Under the pieces are notes generated by a model. It searched no databases, was not told the DNA's origin, and worked only from the letters and a program-made list of their open reading frames with translations. A program made the position numbers and the translations under genes. Source: Actinacidiphila paucisporea (lineage in GTDB: Bacteria; Actinomycetota; Actinomycetes; Streptomycetales; Streptomycetaceae). From it: DNA of 64,000 bases. Where the stretch lies: the NCBI RefSeq assembly GCF_900142575.1, contig NZ_FRBI01000013.1:98394-162393 (forward strand). The letters are read 5' to 3'. Below are positions 56,918 through 64,000 of this stretch, in pieces; within the stretch, counting starts at the first letter, position 1; the number at the start of each line of letters is the position of its first letter.

Positions 56918-56984
56918 GAGCTTTGGCGATCCTCGCGTCGTCACGGCCGGGAGCGACCCGGTGGAAACGGAATGAAAGGATCTG

Positions 56985-57057
56985 TACCCCCGACCGGATT
57001 CGAACCGGCGCTACCGCCTTGAGAGGGCGGCGTGCTAGGCCGCTACACAACGGGGGC
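56985..57057 (-). tRNA. tRNA-Glu (anticodon CTC), second copy
   Basis: The same 73-nt sequence as the copy at 56845-56917, spaced 140 bp apart, with anticodon CTC and no encoded CCA. It sits between that copy and the tRNA-Gln gene, which is only 13 bp away. Confidence 0.97.
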
Positions 57058-57070
57058 TTGCACACATGCG

Positions 57071-57142
57071 CTGGGGTACCAGGACTCGAACCTAGAACAA
57101 CTGAACCAGAATCAGCCGTGTTGCCAATTACACCATACCCCA
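57071..57142 (-). tRNA. tRNA-Gln (anticodon CTG)
   Basis: A cloverleaf on the minus strand: acceptor TGGGGTA pairs with TACCCCA and discriminator G; the anticodon stem GCTGA/TCAGT (one G-T) frames loop TTCTGGT with anticodon CTG; T arm AGGTTCGAGTCCT. It is first in a Gln-Glu-Glu run transcribed leftward; the promoter would lie near 57143-57225. Confidence 0.95.
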
Positions 57143-57225
57143 CCAAAACGCAACCCCTGCGGGTATTGTTCGGCTCGCGCTCCCGGCCGGGCCTTTCGGC
57201 CCTCTCGGGCGGCGCAGGAAGAACA

Positions 57226-57945
57226 TTACCCGATCAGGGACACCGCTCCAAAACGGGTATCGGGGCGGAGCAGCGCGGGCAGCTCGCCGAGCCCGGTGAT
57301 CCGGGCCAGCTCCGGGCGTCCGCCGGCCCCCTGCCGGTCCAGCCAGATGCCGAGCAGGCCCGCCTCGGCCGCGCCGCGGGCGTCGATGTCCGGCTCGTTG
57401 CCGACGTAGGCGACCTCGTGCGGCTCCAGACCCAGCGCCCGGCAGGCGGCGTGGAAGGCCTCCGCCTCGGGCTTGGAGACGCCCAGCTCCGCCGCGCACA
57501 GCAGCACCTCGAAGCGGTCCCTGACGCCCAGGACGCGCAGCTTGCGGTCCTGGTGGGCGAAGGCGGAGTTGGACAGCACCGCGTGCCGGTAGCCGTCGGC
57601 CAGGCCGTCCAGCGCCGGCAGCGTGTCGGGGAAGAGCGCCCAGGCGGCCTCGTAGTGGACCTTGTGCCGCTCGAACCACTCCTCGGCCTCGGCGTCGGTC
57701 AGCGGCGCCCCCAGGAAGTCCCGCACCCGCCCCCTGCGCTGCCCCTCGAAGTCGCACTCGCCCGCGGCGAAGCGCCGCCAGTGCTCGACGGTCAGCTCCC
57801 GCCACAGGTCGAGGGCCCGCTCGACGCTGTCACAGCCGTCGGGCAGGCCCTCGTGGTCCAGGTGGCGCCGCATGCCGGTGCGCTCGGCGCTCCCGTAGTC
57901 GAAGATCGTGTCGTCGATGTCCCAGAGCACCGCACGGATCGCCAT
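57226..57945 (-). CDS. HAD-family hydrolase
   Basis: A 239-residue haloacid-dehalogenase-like phosphatase. Motif I is AVLWDIDDTIFDYG (nucleophile and acid Asp), motif II is AVLSNSAFA, motif III includes GVSKPEAEAFHAAC, and motif IV is YVGNEPDIDARGAAEAG, where the residue order resembles the YjjG/phosphoglycolate group. A cap domain fills 20-110. The substrate is unknown. It lies between the tRNA cluster and gltX on the same strand and ends 83 bp from the tRNA-Gln gene. Confidence 0.92.
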   Translation of the reverse strand: MAIRAVLWDIDDTIFDYGSAERTGMRRHLDHEGLPDGCDSVERALDLWRELTVEHWRRFAAGECDFEGQRRGRVRDFLGAPLTDAEAEEWFERHKVHYEAAWALFPDTLPALDGLADGYRHAVLSNSAFAHQDRKLRVLGVRDRFEVLLCAAELGVSKPEAEAFHAACRALGLEPHEVAYVGNEPDIDARGAAEAGLLGIWLDRQGAGGRPELARITGLGELPALLRPDTRFGAVSLIG

Positions 57946-57978
57946 ACGGCCAATCTAACCCGGGGGACCGTCCCCGGG

Positions 57979-59463
57979 TCAGCCCGCCAGCCGGGCCAGC
58001 GCCCTGTCGATACGGGCCAGGGAGCGGTCGCGGCCGAGCACCTGGAGGGACTCGAAGAGCGGCAGGCCGACGGTGCGGCCGGTGACCGCGACGCGGACCG
58101 GCGCCTGGGCCTTGCCGAGCTTGAGGCCGTGGGCCTCGCCGGCGGCCAGGACGGCCTCCTTCAGCGCCTCGGGGCTCGACCAGTCGGCGTCGGCCAGCTT
58201 CTGCCTGGCGGTGGCCAGCAGCGCGTCGGAGCCCTCCTTCATGGCCTTCGCCCAGGATGCCTCGTCGAAGACCGGCTCGGGCAGGAAGAGGAAGTCGACG
58301 TTGGCCGTGATGTCGGACAGCACGGTCAGCCGGGTCTGCGCGTAGGGCGCGATGGCCTGCCAGGCCGCCTCGTCGAAGTCCTCGGGCGCCCAGGGCGCGT
58401 GCGGGGGGCGCAGCCAGGGGGTGCAGGCGTCGGCGAAGGCGGCGGGGTCGAGCAGCCGGATGTGGTCGGCGTTGATCGCCTCGGCCTTCTTCAGGTCGAA
58501 GCGGGCCGGGTTGGCGTTGACGTCGCCGATGTCGAACTTGGCGACCATCTCGGCCGGCGAGAAGACGTCCCGGTCAGCGGAGTACGACCAGCCCAGCAGC
58601 GACAGGTAGTTCAGCAGCCCCTCGGGCAGGAAGCCGCGCTCGCGGTAGAGGTTGAGCGAGGACTCCGGGTCGCGCTTGGACAGCTTCTTGTTGCCCTCGC
58701 CCATCACGTAGGGCAGGTGCCCGAACTCCGGGATCTGCTTGGCGACGCCCAGGCCGATCAGCGCCTCGTAGAGGGCGATCTGCCGCGGCGTGGAGGACAG
58801 CAGGTCCTCGCCGCGCAGCACGTGCGTGATGCCCATCAGGGCGTCGTCCACCGGGTTGACCAGCGTGTAGAGCGGGGCGCCGTTGGCCCGGACGATGCCG
58901 TAGTCCGGCACGTTCTCCGGGGTGAAGGTCAGCTCGCCGCGCACCAGGTCGGTGAAGGTGATCGGCCTGTCCGGCATGCGGAAGCGCACGATCGCGCTGC
59001 GGCCCTCGGCCAGGTAGGCCGCCGTCTGCTCGGCGGTCAGGTGGCGGCAGTGGCCGTCGTAGCCGGAGGGGCGGCCGGCGGCGCGGGCCGCGTCGCGGCG
59101 GGCCTCCAACTCCTCGGCGGTGCAGTAGCAGTCGTACGCGTGCCCGGCCTCCTTCAGGCGGCGGGCCACGTCGGCGTAGACGTCCATCCGCTGCGACTGC
59201 CGGTAGGGCGCGTGCGGGCCGCCGACCTCGGGGCCCTCGTCCCAGTCGAGGCCGAGCCAGCGCAGCGAGTCCAGCAGCGCCAGGTAGGACTCCTCGGAGT
59301 CGCGGGCGGCGTCGGTATCCTCGATCCGCAGCACCAGGGTGCCCTGGTGGTGGCGGGCGAAGGCCCAGTTGAACAGTGCGGTGCGGACCAGGCCCACGTG
59401 GGGGTTGCCGGTCGGCGAGGGGCAGAAGCGGACGCGTACGTCCGTGGAGGGTGCGCTAGCCAC
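57979..59463 (-). CDS. gltX: Glutamyl-tRNA synthetase
   Basis: A 494-residue class Ic synthetase for tRNA-Glu (two genes for which lie nearby). The HIGH signature is PSPTGNPHVGLVRTALFNWA and the KMSKS equivalent is EGNKKLSKRDPESS; the anticodon domain follows. GTG 59463 overlaps the stop of the upstream FAH-family gene by 8 nt. As in most actinobacteria it is probably non-discriminating, charging tRNA-Gln as well (inference; a GatCAB is not in this window). Confidence 0.97.
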   Translation of the reverse strand: MASAPSTDVRVRFCPSPTGNPHVGLVRTALFNWAFARHHQGTLVLRIEDTDAARDSEESYLALLDSLRWLGLDWDEGPEVGGPHAPYRQSQRMDVYADVARRLKEAGHAYDCYCTAEELEARRDAARAAGRPSGYDGHCRHLTAEQTAAYLAEGRSAIVRFRMPDRPITFTDLVRGELTFTPENVPDYGIVRANGAPLYTLVNPVDDALMGITHVLRGEDLLSSTPRQIALYEALIGLGVAKQIPEFGHLPYVMGEGNKKLSKRDPESSLNLYRERGFLPEGLLNYLSLLGWSYSADRDVFSPAEMVAKFDIGDVNANPARFDLKKAEAINADHIRLLDPAAFADACTPWLRPPHAPWAPEDFDEAAWQAIAPYAQTRLTVLSDITANVDFLFLPEPVFDEASWAKAMKEGSDALLATARQKLADADWSSPEALKEAVLAAGEAHGLKLGKAQAPVRVAVTGRTVGLPLFESLQVLGRDRSLARIDRALARLAG

Positions 59464-60265
59464 GCGAGATCACCTTGTTGGTGAGAGTGCCGATGCCTTC
59501 GATGGTGACGGCGACCTCGTCGCCGGGGTGCAGCGGGCCGACCCCGGCCGGGGTGCCGGTGAGGATGACGTCGCCGGGCAGCAGGGTCATCGCCTCGGTG
59601 ATGTTGACGATCAGGTCCTCGATGCTGTTGATCATCTGCCCGGTACGGCCGGCCTGCCGCAGTTCGCCGTTGACGGTGGCGGTGATCGCCAGGTCGGCGG
59701 CGCCCGCCAGGTCGATGCCGGTCTCGATCCAGGGGCCGAGCGGGCAGGAGGAGTCGAAGCCCTTGGCCCTGGCCCACTGCTTCTCGGTCTGCTGGGTGTC
59801 GCGGGCGGTGACGTCGTTGGCGCAGGTGTAGCCGAGGATGACGTCCTTGACCCGCTCGCGCGGCACTTCCCTGCACAGCCGGCTGATGACGACCGCCAGC
59901 TCCGCCTCGTGGTGGACCTCGCGGGAGAACGACGGGTAGACGATGTTGTCGCCGGGGCCGATGACCGAGGTGGACGGCTTGAAGAAGGCCCAGGGCGCGG
60001 CCGGCACCTCGTTGCCCAGCTCCGCGGCGTGGGCGGCGTAGTTGCGGCCGATGGCGACGACCTTGTTGGGCAGGACCGGCGGCAGCAGGCGGACCTTGTC
60101 CAGCGGCACCTTCGTACCCGACAGTTCGAAGTCGGCGAAGGGGACGCCCTTGATGATGTCGAGGACGAGCCCGTCGAAGCTGCCGGGGCCGCCGCTGCCG
60201 GTCGGGTCGCCCTCGACCGCGCCGAAGGCGACATTCCCGTCGATGGAGAACCTGGCGATGCGCAT
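59456..60265 (-). CDS. Fumarylacetoacetate hydrolase family protein
   Basis: A 269-residue FAH-fold protein. Metal-binding residues lie in HHEAELAVVISRLCREVP and GYTCANDVTARDTQQ; substrate-site features include KVVAIGRNYAAHAAELG and GDVILTGTPAGVGPLHPGDEV. Relatives decarboxylate oxaloacetate, hydrolyse acylpyruvates or act in aromatic degradation. It overlaps gltX by 8 nt, a conserved but unexplained pairing in Streptomyces. Confidence 0.92.
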   Translation of the reverse strand: MRIARFSIDGNVAFGAVEGDPTGSGGPGSFDGLVLDIIKGVPFADFELSGTKVPLDKVRLLPPVLPNKVVAIGRNYAAHAAELGNEVPAAPWAFFKPSTSVIGPGDNIVYPSFSREVHHEAELAVVISRLCREVPRERVKDVILGYTCANDVTARDTQQTEKQWARAKGFDSSCPLGPWIETGIDLAGAADLAITATVNGELRQAGRTGQMINSIEDLIVNITEAMTLLPGDVILTGTPAGVGPLHPGDEVAVTIEGIGTLTNKVISRG

Positions 60266-60341
60266 GGGGTCAGCTTAGTAGTCCGGCACCGCTTCGCCCG
60301 CCGCCGCTTCACCGCAGGTCAAGCCGCCGCGGGCGGGGGGC

Positions 60342-60548
60342 TCAGCGCTCGGCGGAGGACTTCGGCAGCTCGTTGAGCACCGTACGGCGCGGGTTCGCGG
60401 TGGTCTGCGGCAGCTCGCGGACGGCGGCGGCCTCGTCGGCCTCCGGCGCGGCCGGGGCGACCCCGAGTTCCGTCGCGTCCTTCAGATGAGCGAGAGTGGT
60501 ACGCCGCGGGTTGGCGATCATCTGGCGGAACATCAGGGTGGTCTTCAT
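60342..60548 (-). CDS. Small protein with duplicated ANPRRT motif
   Basis: A 68-residue protein, unrecognised. It contains two copies of a motif, IANPRRTTLAHL (around residues 11-22) and TANPRRTVLNEL (around 50-61), joined by an acidic Ala/Pro/Glu-rich linker. Third codon positions are strongly G/C, supporting real coding. Its ribosome binding site is weak (GAGG some 14 nt upstream). It lies 76 bp beyond the FAH gene's start and is separated from the CvnA-like kinase by the long upstream gap. A RiPP precursor or an adaptor peptide is conceivable, without evidence. Confidence 0.6.
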   Translation of the reverse strand: MKTTLMFRQMIANPRRTTLAHLKDATELGVAPAAPEADEAAAVRELPQTTANPRRTVLNELPKSSAER

Positions 60549-61133
60549 CGGCCGTCGGGACCTCGGGGGCTCGGCGGACCGCTCGGGGCGGACCGCGGTT
60601 GACAGAAGCGCGGTTCGTGTAAACCACCACGTTATCGGCGGCCATTCCCCTCGCCGGGCGCCCCAGACATCTGACGGGTTGTGATTTTGCTCACCAAGTG
60701 AGCGGCGATCCCGGCATTCCGGGCACTCTTCCCCGGTGCCCTATTCGGACATCACACCCCGACCGTCGGAAAACGCCCACGCCCGACCGCCTGCGGGCAC
60801 CCGACACGACCTGTGCAAGCTTGACCCCAAGGTCCGCATTGCACCGGTTTCGGGGAATCACAGATCGACGGAACGTGCGGACCACTGGACAGTCAGTCAC
60901 GGAATCCAACAGGTCGGCTACGGGCCTTGTTGGGAGATCCAGCACTGTGCTGCAATTCCCCGGACCGCCGCATCACATCGAGCCGGCGCGCAGGGGGCGC
61001 GTACGAGCACCGAGCGGCGGTGAAGGGCTTCAACGGCCTCCTCGCATTTTCGGGGCGGTCCCGGCCCCCATGACTCGACACCGTCCTGTCCGCTTCACCG
61101 CGGGGGACGCCTGGTCCAGAGGTTGCGACGCTA
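60549..61133. other. Long divergent intergenic region before the sensor kinase
   Basis: 585 bp. Candidate elements are TTGACA at 60599-60604 with TAAACC 15 nt later (poor spacing) and a small dyad GCTCAC-caa-GTGAGC at 60689-60703 that could be an operator. The dyad lies about 430 bp upstream of the kinase start. No credible gene is present, and no terminator is obvious. Confidence 0.45.
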
Positions 61134-64000
61134 GTGCAGGGACGTTTCAAGAGGGACAGCGGCGCGGCGGGCGAGCCGGAGCAGCAGCCCGGCGGGACCG
61201 GCAACGGTCCTGCCCAGGCGGCGGGAGACTCCGGAGGCGCCACGCCGGGGACGACTGCGGCCACCGGACGGACGAGCACGCCCAGCGGTATCGAGGCGGG
61301 CCGGATCACCGGCCTGGACAGCAAGCCGGGACCGCGAATAGCGATGCGCAACTGGCGCATCAGCACCCGCCTGGTCTCGCTGCTCGCCCTGCCGGTGGTC
61401 ACCGCCGGCGCGCTCGGCGGTCTGCGCATCCACAACTCGCTGCAGAACATCAACCAGCTGCAGCGGATGAACTCGCTGACCGACATCGCCGAGCACGCGA
61501 CCGACCTGGCCGACGCCCTGGCCGAGGAGCGCGACAGCGCGGCCGGTCCGCTGAGCGCCGGCAGTCCCACCGACGCGGTCGCCGCGTCGCGGCAGACCAC
61601 GGACCGCGAGTACAAGCTCTACCGCGACTCCAGTGACAACATCTCCTCGAACGACTCCCTGTTCACGGGCGTGCGCTCCAGCCTCATCGCGATCGACACC
61701 CAGCTGACGCAGCTCAGCCAGCTGCGGGACCAGGCCTTCACCAGCCAGTCCTCGATCGCCCAGACCGTCAACTCCTACGACGGCCTCATCCAGTCGCTGC
61801 TGGGCCTGTCCGTCGACATGGCGCAGGCCACGCAGAACTCGGAGATGGTGACCGCCACCCGTGCGCTGGCGGCCTTCTCGTCCGCCAAGGAGTACGAGTC
61901 GATCCAGCGCGCGGTGATCAGCGCCGCGCTGGCCAAGGGCCGGCACCTCGACGGCAGCGACTACCAGTCGGTGAAGTGGGGTGCCGCCAACGAGGACATC
62001 AGCATCACCCGTTTCCAGACCCTCTACGGCACCGCGAGCGCCGAGCTGCTCAAGCCGATCCAGGGCGGCAACGACACGATCACCGCGCACGACGTGATGC
62101 GCGAGCGGATCGCCGGCACGCCCGACGCCATCAACGGCGTCACCACCTCGTACCTGGACTGGGACGACGCCGCCAAGGCGAAGATCGACGCGATGAACCG
62201 CATCGAGCGGTCGCTGCTGAACGAGCTGCGGCAGAAGTCGCTCGAACTGCAGAGCACCGCCAAGCAGGACGCGCTGATCGCCGGTGCGATCATCCTGCTG
62301 GTGCTCGGTGTCGCGGTCGTCGGCGCCTTCGTCGTGGCCCGCTCCATGATCCGCTCGCTGCGCAGGCTGCAGCAGACCGCGCAGGACGTCGCCCAGAAGC
62401 GGCTGCCCGACCTGGTCAAGCAGCTGTCGGACACCGACCCGCAGGACGTCGACACCTCCGTCGAGTCGATCGGCATCAACAGCCGCGACGAGATCGGCCA
62501 GGTGGCCCGCGCCTTCGACGAGGTCCACAGCGAGGCGGTCCGGCTGGCCGCCGAGCAGGCGCTGCTGCGAGGCAACGTCAACGCGATGTTCACCAACCTC
62601 TCCCGCCGCAGCCAGGGCCTCATCCAGCGCCAGCTGTCGCTGATCTCCGAGCTGGAGTCCCGCGAGGCCGACCCGGACCAGCTCTCCTCGCTGTTCAAGC
62701 TGGACCACCTCGCGACCCGTATGCGCCGCAACGGTGAGAACCTGCTGGTCCTCGCCGGTGAGGAGCCGGGCCGCCGGTGGACCCGCCCGGTCCCGCTGGT
62801 CGACGTGCTGCGCGCCGCGGCCTCCGAGGTGGAGCAGTACGAGCGCATCGAGCTGACCTCGGTGCCGTCGGCCGAGGTCACCGGCCGTATCGTCAACGAC
62901 CTCGTCCACCTGCTCGCCGAGCTGCTGGAGAACGCCACGTCGTTCTCCTCGCCGCAGACCAAGGTGCGGGTCACCGGTCACGCGCTGCCCGACGGCCGGG
63001 TGCTGATCGAGATCCACGACACCGGTATCGGCCTGTCGCCCGAGGACCTCGCCGACATCAACGAGCGGCTGGCCAACCCGCCGACCGTCGACGTCGCGGT
63101 GTCCCGCCGCATGGGCCTGTTCGTGGTCGGCCGGCTGTCCTTGCGGCACGGCATCCGCATCCAGCTCCGCCCCTCCGACTCCGGCGGTACGACCGCGCTG
63201 GTCATGCTGCCCGTCGACGTGACGCAGGGCGGTGCGGGCGCCAAGGGCAACACCATGGGCGGCCCCCGCGCCGGCGCCACTCCCCCGGCGGCGGCCGCCG
63301 GCGCCGGCACCGGCATCGCCGGCGCCTTCGGCAACGCTCCGGCGTCGGCGCCGGTCCCCAGGACCCCGCAGCGCGGCCAGGTCGGCGGCGGCGCGCAGCG
63401 CCCGGCGCTGGGCGCCGGCGCGGGACGGCCTGGCGGCGGCGCACCGCAGCAGCCGGGAACGCCCCGCTGGGCGGCCCAGGACGGCTCTCAGGGCTTCCCC
63501 GCGGACGACCGCGGGATGCAGGACACCCCGCGCGGCCACGAGGACGTCGAGGCGGCTCCCGCGTTCGACGCCTTCGACGGCAGCGGCCAGGGCCAGGGTC
63601 CCGGGCAGGGCGGCGACGAGGCGTTCAGCGGCCAGGGCCAGCAGGGCAACCGGCAGTTCCCGCCGCCGCAGCAGCAGGGCACCGGGCCGAGCGGCTTCCG
63701 CTCCGACGTCTTCGGCGGCCGTTCCGGCCCGCGGCAGGGCGGCGCCGGCGACCAGCAGCGTCCGCAGGGCGGTCCGGGCGACACCGCGCAGTTCCCGCCG
63801 GTGCCCGCGGCCCGCGACGACTTCCCGCAGGGCGGCACAGGGCAGTTCCCGGCCCAGCGCGGCAACGACGGCCAGGACTTCGGCCGCACGCCCCGCAGCC
63901 CGCAGGAGACGTACGGCACCGGGCAGTACCCGGTCCAGGGCGGCCCCGGCGACACCGGCCAGTTCGCCCGCCCCGGCCACGGGCGCACCGACGGCACCGG
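61134..64000 (+). CDS. cvnA1: CvnA-like nitrate/nitrite-sensing histidine kinase (partial)
   Basis: At least 955 residues, running off the right edge. After a disordered start comes TM1 (about 79-97), an extracytoplasmic NIT sensing domain (to ~375), TM2 (380-402), a HAMP-like segment, a degenerate dimerisation helix (NVNAMFTNLSRRSQGLIQRQL) without a clear H-box, then a HATPase domain with N-box LLAELLENATSFSS and G1 box IHDTGIGLSP. A very long Gly/Pro/Gln-rich tail follows. CvnA heads conservon operons (cvnA-B-C-D) signalling through a GTPase. GTG 61134 is chosen on the N-terminus; the name follows position by synteny. Confidence 0.88.
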   Translation, partial: MQGRFKRDSGAAGEPEQQPGGTGNGPAQAAGDSGGATPGTTAATGRTSTPSGIEAGRITGLDSKPGPRIAMRNWRISTRLVSLLALPVVTAGALGGLRIHNSLQNINQLQRMNSLTDIAEHATDLADALAEERDSAAGPLSAGSPTDAVAASRQTTDREYKLYRDSSDNISSNDSLFTGVRSSLIAIDTQLTQLSQLRDQAFTSQSSIAQTVNSYDGLIQSLLGLSVDMAQATQNSEMVTATRALAAFSSAKEYESIQRAVISAALAKGRHLDGSDYQSVKWGAANEDISITRFQTLYGTASAELLKPIQGGNDTITAHDVMRERIAGTPDAINGVTTSYLDWDDAAKAKIDAMNRIERSLLNELRQKSLELQSTAKQDALIAGAIILLVLGVAVVGAFVVARSMIRSLRRLQQTAQDVAQKRLPDLVKQLSDTDPQDVDTSVESIGINSRDEIGQVARAFDEVHSEAVRLAAEQALLRGNVNAMFTNLSRRSQGLIQRQLSLISELESREADPDQLSSLFKLDHLATRMRRNGENLLVLAGEEPGRRWTRPVPLVDVLRAAASEVEQYERIELTSVPSAEVTGRIVNDLVHLLAELLENATSFSSPQTKVRVTGHALPDGRVLIEIHDTGIGLSPEDLADINERLANPPTVDVAVSRRMGLFVVGRLSLRHGIRIQLRPSDSGGTTALVMLPVDVTQGGAGAKGNTMGGPRAGATPPAAAAGAGTGIAGAFGNAPASAPVPRTPQRGQVGGGAQRPALGAGAGRPGGGAPQQPGTPRWAAQDGSQGFPADDRGMQDTPRGHEDVEAAPAFDAFDGSGQGQGPGQGGDEAFSGQGQQGNRQFPPPQQQGTGPSGFRSDVFGGRSGPRQGGAGDQQRPQGGPGDTAQFPPVPAARDDFPQGGTGQFPAQRGNDGQDFGRTPRSPQETYGTGQYPVQGGPGDTGQFARPGHGRTDGT

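Noticed and set aside
61131..63980. 949-residue open frame on the minus strand
   Set aside because: It is a complementary shadow of the sensor kinase gene, which has clear NIT, HAMP and HATPase motifs on the plus strand.

Overview
The window is chromosomal DNA from a Streptomyces-type actinomycete. It is very G+C-rich with strong G/C bias at third codon positions, uses many GTG starts, and carries sporulation and differentiation genes (whiG, nsdA, a conservon-type sensor kinase). The gene order matches, from memory, the S. coelicolor core block running from rpsB and whiG down to ndgR and cvnA1. No insertion sequence, prophage or CRISPR array was found, so this is core rather than accessory DNA. 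Most genes lie on the minus strand.

Layout. 0-6.8 kb: start of rpsB, a degenerate M23-like protein, a TetR regulator, the sporulation sigma factor whiG, the dprA-comM-yraN group and a DUF2469 gene. 6.8-10.5 kb: four consecutive type I signal peptidases (sipZ, sipY, sipX, sipW). 10.5-13.2 kb: rplS, trmD, rimM, khpA and rpsP (ribosome and tRNA maturation). 13.3-17.8 kb: a SprT-like protein, an archaeal/eukaryotic-type prolyl-tRNA synthetase, a TTA-containing methyltransferase gene, DUF402 and a GNAT. 17.8-25.3 kb: ffh, then amtB-glnK-glnD behind a well-formed GlnR box, then nsdA. 25.6-33 kb: a prim-pol-like protein, ftsY, the glucose permease glcP, and smc.

33-40.4 kb: acylphosphatase, a secreted CAP-domain protein, an HxlR regulator, mutM, rnc, rpmF, DUF177, a SepIVA/DivIVA-like coiled-coil protein, coaD and rsmD. 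40.5-45.7 kb: recG, a DAK2-domain protein with a very long repetitive linker, and rpmB. 45.8-52.2 kb: thiL-thiD, an Lrp/AsnC effector-domain protein, a DUF3515 protein, ddl, plsC-gpsA and cofC. 52.2-57.2 kb: a palindromic repeat, a small OB-fold-like protein, the HU-like hupS, leuC-leuD facing ndgR, and three tRNAs (two identical Glu-CTC, one Gln-CTG). 57.2-64 kb: a HAD phosphatase, an FAH-family gene overlapping gltX, a 68-residue protein with a repeated motif, and the start of a CvnA-like nitrate-sensor kinase that runs off the end.

The genes fall into functional groups: SRP targeting and secretion (ffh, ftsY, four Sip peptidases), nitrogen control (GlnR box, amtB-glnK-glnD), chromosome organisation and repair (smc, hupS, recG, mutM, dprA), translation (rps/rpl/rpm genes, trmD, rimM, proS, gltX, rnc), envelope precursors (ddl, plsC, gpsA), cofactors (thiD/L, coaD, cofC) and leucine synthesis. 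No wholly new multi-gene system is evident. The most unusual signals are small: repeat expansions in dprA and the DAK2 gene, a TTA codon in the methyltransferase, a probable CTG start for the DUF177 protein, a 93-nt palindromic element, and the 68-residue repeated-motif protein beside the sensor kinase.
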